Source: Spirodela intermedia
Lineage: Eukaryota > Streptophyta > Magnoliopsida > Alismatales > Araceae
Assembly (NCBI GenBank): GCA_902729315.2
Contig: LR746265.1
Location: forward strand, 2,088,892 to 2,152,891
Direction: 5' to 3'
Length of the DNA stretch: 64,000 nt
Below the pieces are notes generated by a model. The model had not been told where the DNA came from and made no database searches. It saw nothing but the letters and a program-made list of their open reading frames with translations. Made by a program: the position numbers and the translations under genes. Positions 62,801 to 64,000 of the stretch are shown here, one piece after another. Numbering within the stretch: position 1 is the first letter of the stretch; every line of letters starts with the position of its first letter.

Positions 62801-63909
62801 TTGCTCGTTTCTAGGAAAATAGTTATGAGAAGGAACCAACTTTAATCAATGAGCATCCATTAAATCTGTCAGTTGACTGATTCTTCTTTTCATCTATCAT
62901 AATTACGATACAGCATGACATTTCTGTAATTCAATTTGGCCAAACAGCCTGTTCGGTCAAACTAGCCTACTCCTTAATCCCCATGAAACAATGTTCTAAG
63001 GCTTCTTAGAATGCAATATACGCCTTGGCATTCTGCTAACGTAAATATATCATAGGATTCAAATGTTTCCTTTTCCCCATAATCAGTTCTAGTGAAACCC
63101 CAGAAACTGAAAATATTTCATACAATCTTCTTTTTGATAACTCTCAAAGATAACCCCAGAAGCTGAAAACATAAACATTTCCATAAATCAATTTTATTGA
63201 ATGAGATATTGATGAAAGAATTTCATATCTTCTCGCGACTTGTTTATTTGTTTTTACCTATTAGACTATAATTTTTATAGAATATTACCTAATAGTCGAA
63301 TGTCATTGATCTTCGAACGCTAGGTAACTGCAATTGCGTAAAACTTGCTCCAGCCAAAGTCACACTATCTAATTTACCATTAGAAAATTTTAAAATATAT
63401 TGAATAACAGCTGACCGATATCTCTACATGGATATTGGTCTAGATCATGTTGTTGACACTTGATGAACAGATGTTACATAACAAAAAACACAAACACACA
63501 GGACACCATTTAAACCAGGCTCAAACATCAATTACATGGCAACACGTGAAATAAAAACTACCTCAACTGCAGCAATTAGTGCACGAACTAGTCCAGTTCC
63601 CGTTTCCATTGAACCCAATCTTGAGTCTCCAATCTTACAAGATATCAACTGGGCTCCAGGTGCAACTCCATTCAACAAGGGTTCCTGACCATTGATATCA
63701 ATATCATAGCACAAATGCAGAATCACAAAATCTACATTCATTGAAGGAGCTTCTATACCTCTGGGTGGAAAGCAGCTGCAATACCAGCAACATGGGTGCC
63801 ATGTGGCGATGAATCTGTTACGATACTTACAACATTCCCTCCTTCATAAATATTTATGACAAAAGAGCAGGCATCCAGTCTGCTAAATATGCCATACTTC
63901 CGTTCAGTC
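38873..63909 (-). CDS. TPP2: Tripeptidyl peptidase II (subtilase S8), 5' part outside window
   Basis: Twenty-seven exons join in frame to about 1050 residues. From the 5' side: 63759-63909, 63562-63684, 61149-61232, 60854-61041, 59793-59967, 59591-59712, 59390-59469, 57177-57235, 56566-56720, 51391-51569, 50391-50503, 48783-48953, 46250-46378, 46074-46174, 45868-45985, 44800-44879, 43432-43504, 42424-42509, 42289-42340, 42088-42210, 41835-41903, 41206-41298, 40854-40949, 39910-40008, 39708-39803, 39354-39533, 38873-39031. Catalytic His ([13 protein letters not shown]), oxyanion Asn (SSAGNNGP) and Ser (NGTSMASP) are intact; the catalytic Asp must lie upstream. The long C-terminal half ([42 protein letters not shown] end) is typical of plant TPP2, a giant cytosolic complex trimming tripeptides from proteasome products. 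About 300 N-terminal residues lie beyond 64000. Confidence 0.95.
47480..48010 (+). mobile_element. Ty1/copia 3' relic (RNase H end plus LTR start)
   Basis: In broken frames the + strand reads the conserved copia RNase H tail (KIKWDEA, then a region corresponding to DNKAAISIAHN, then [14 protein letters not shown], then MSKL-MENIY). It ends in a polypurine GAGGGAGAGTG directly before TGTTGGAAAG at about 47819, the likely 3' LTR start. Stops and frameshifts abound. It lies antisense in a TPP2 intron. The LTR's right end is unclear. Confidence 0.75.
48984..50390 (-). other. TPP2 intron of 1.4 kb
   Basis: AT-rich intron sequence between the exons ending at 50391 and starting at 48953. I see no element ends or second gene in it. 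Confidence 0.4.
52372..52657 (+). repeat. 5' LTR of the copia element
   Basis: Starts TGGTCGTAATATGATGTG and ends GACA. It shares with the 3' LTR the blocks AATACCAGCCC, GATCAGACGAA and AGGTCAAGG. The two LTRs differ at many positions, so the insertion is old. Confidence 0.8.
56099..56413 (+). repeat. 3' LTR of the copia element
   Basis: Starts TGTCAGAATATGATGTG after the polypurine tract and ends GACA. It is about 30 bases longer than the 5' LTR, partly because of a T run at 56116-56130. Confidence 0.8.
58134..58266. repeat. 45-bp minisatellite, three copies
   Basis: Units start at 58134, 58179 and 58224. Units 1 and 2 differ at one or two positions; unit 3 is slightly more diverged and ends early. 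Because 45 is a multiple of three, one + frame stays open through all copies (a KLIQA-SNFELDH repeat), but it lies in a TPP2 intron and shows no sign of coding. Confidence 0.92.
58835..59006. mobile_element. Solo LTR of 172 bp with perfect target duplication
   Basis: Begins TGTTGGAA and ends TTCCAACA, an 8-base perfect inverted terminus of the TG...CA type. The flanks are GTTAC at 58830-58834 and GTTAC at 59007-59011, a perfect 5-bp target-site duplication. The small size suits an LTR of a miniature (TRIM/SMART-like) retrotransposon, reduced to one LTR by recombination. It lies in a TPP2 intron. Confidence 0.85.
61233..63561 (-). other. TPP2 intron of 2.3 kb
   Basis: AT-rich intron between two exons of the peptidase domain. 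A 128-codon + strand frame near 61451-61837 has no known domain. I see no LTRs, inverted repeats or tandem repeats here. Confidence 0.4.
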
Positions 63910-64000
63910 CTGCAAGGTTACTTATAAGTCACTTCTTCATTTAATTTATTAATTTATTCGGCGCCCAAGATTTGCTTCCCCACTAAGAACATAACAAAAG

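Overview
This is nuclear DNA from a flowering plant. The genes have many GT-AG introns, proteins of plant-only families are present (an anthocyanin/trichome-type bHLH factor, two PPR proteins, a CYP72-clan P450, plant-type tripeptidyl peptidase II), and the introns and spacers are AT-rich with Ty1/copia remnants and many GA/CT tracts. Several genes have GC-rich first exons, which would suit a monocot or an early-diverging angiosperm, but I cannot name the species. There is no bacterial, viral or organellar gene cluster. I rebuilt exons by hand from reading frames, GT-AG sites and family knowledge. All multi-exon models close in frame.

Left part (1-14 kb). A GL3/EGL3/R-type bHLH gene (862-3891, +, 8 exons) is followed by an intronless E-class PPR gene (5145-7121, +), a tail-to-tail P-class PPR gene (7632-10601, -) and a single-exon plastid HAD phosphatase gene of the PYRP2 type (12839-13966, -).

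Middle part (14-30 kb) is accessory-like: GA-spaced duplications, dispersed AT-rich repeats, and a 1.1 kb segment present twice about 9.2 kb apart. The right copy (26.76-27.91 kb) holds the 5' half of an intact two-exon Rpr2/Rpp21-type zinc-ribbon gene (27577-29386). The left copy (17.56-18.66 kb) is a broken 5' fragment. Between them lie a CYP715-like P450 (20085-21968, +) with a G-box/TGACG-rich promoter and a relic of an EH-domain (EPS15-like) gene. A 72-residue membrane microprotein gene follows (29690-30172).

Right part (30.7-64 kb). An AIPP3/BDT1-like BAH-TFIIS-zinc ribbon chromatin gene (30736-38037, +, 8 exons) converges on a very large tripeptidyl peptidase II gene (38873 to beyond the right edge, -, 27 exons visible, about 1050 residues). 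TPP2 introns have collected an almost full-length antisense copia element that lacks its reverse transcriptase, a second copia 3' relic, a 172 bp solo LTR with a perfect 5 bp target duplication, and a 45 bp x 3 minisatellite.

I see no new multi-gene system. The most interesting points are the altered DNA-binding basic region of the bHLH protein, the Glu/Asn substitutions in the HAD active site with a stop codon inside a splice-donor consensus, the partial duplication of the Rpr2-like gene, and the pile-up of elements in TPP2 introns.
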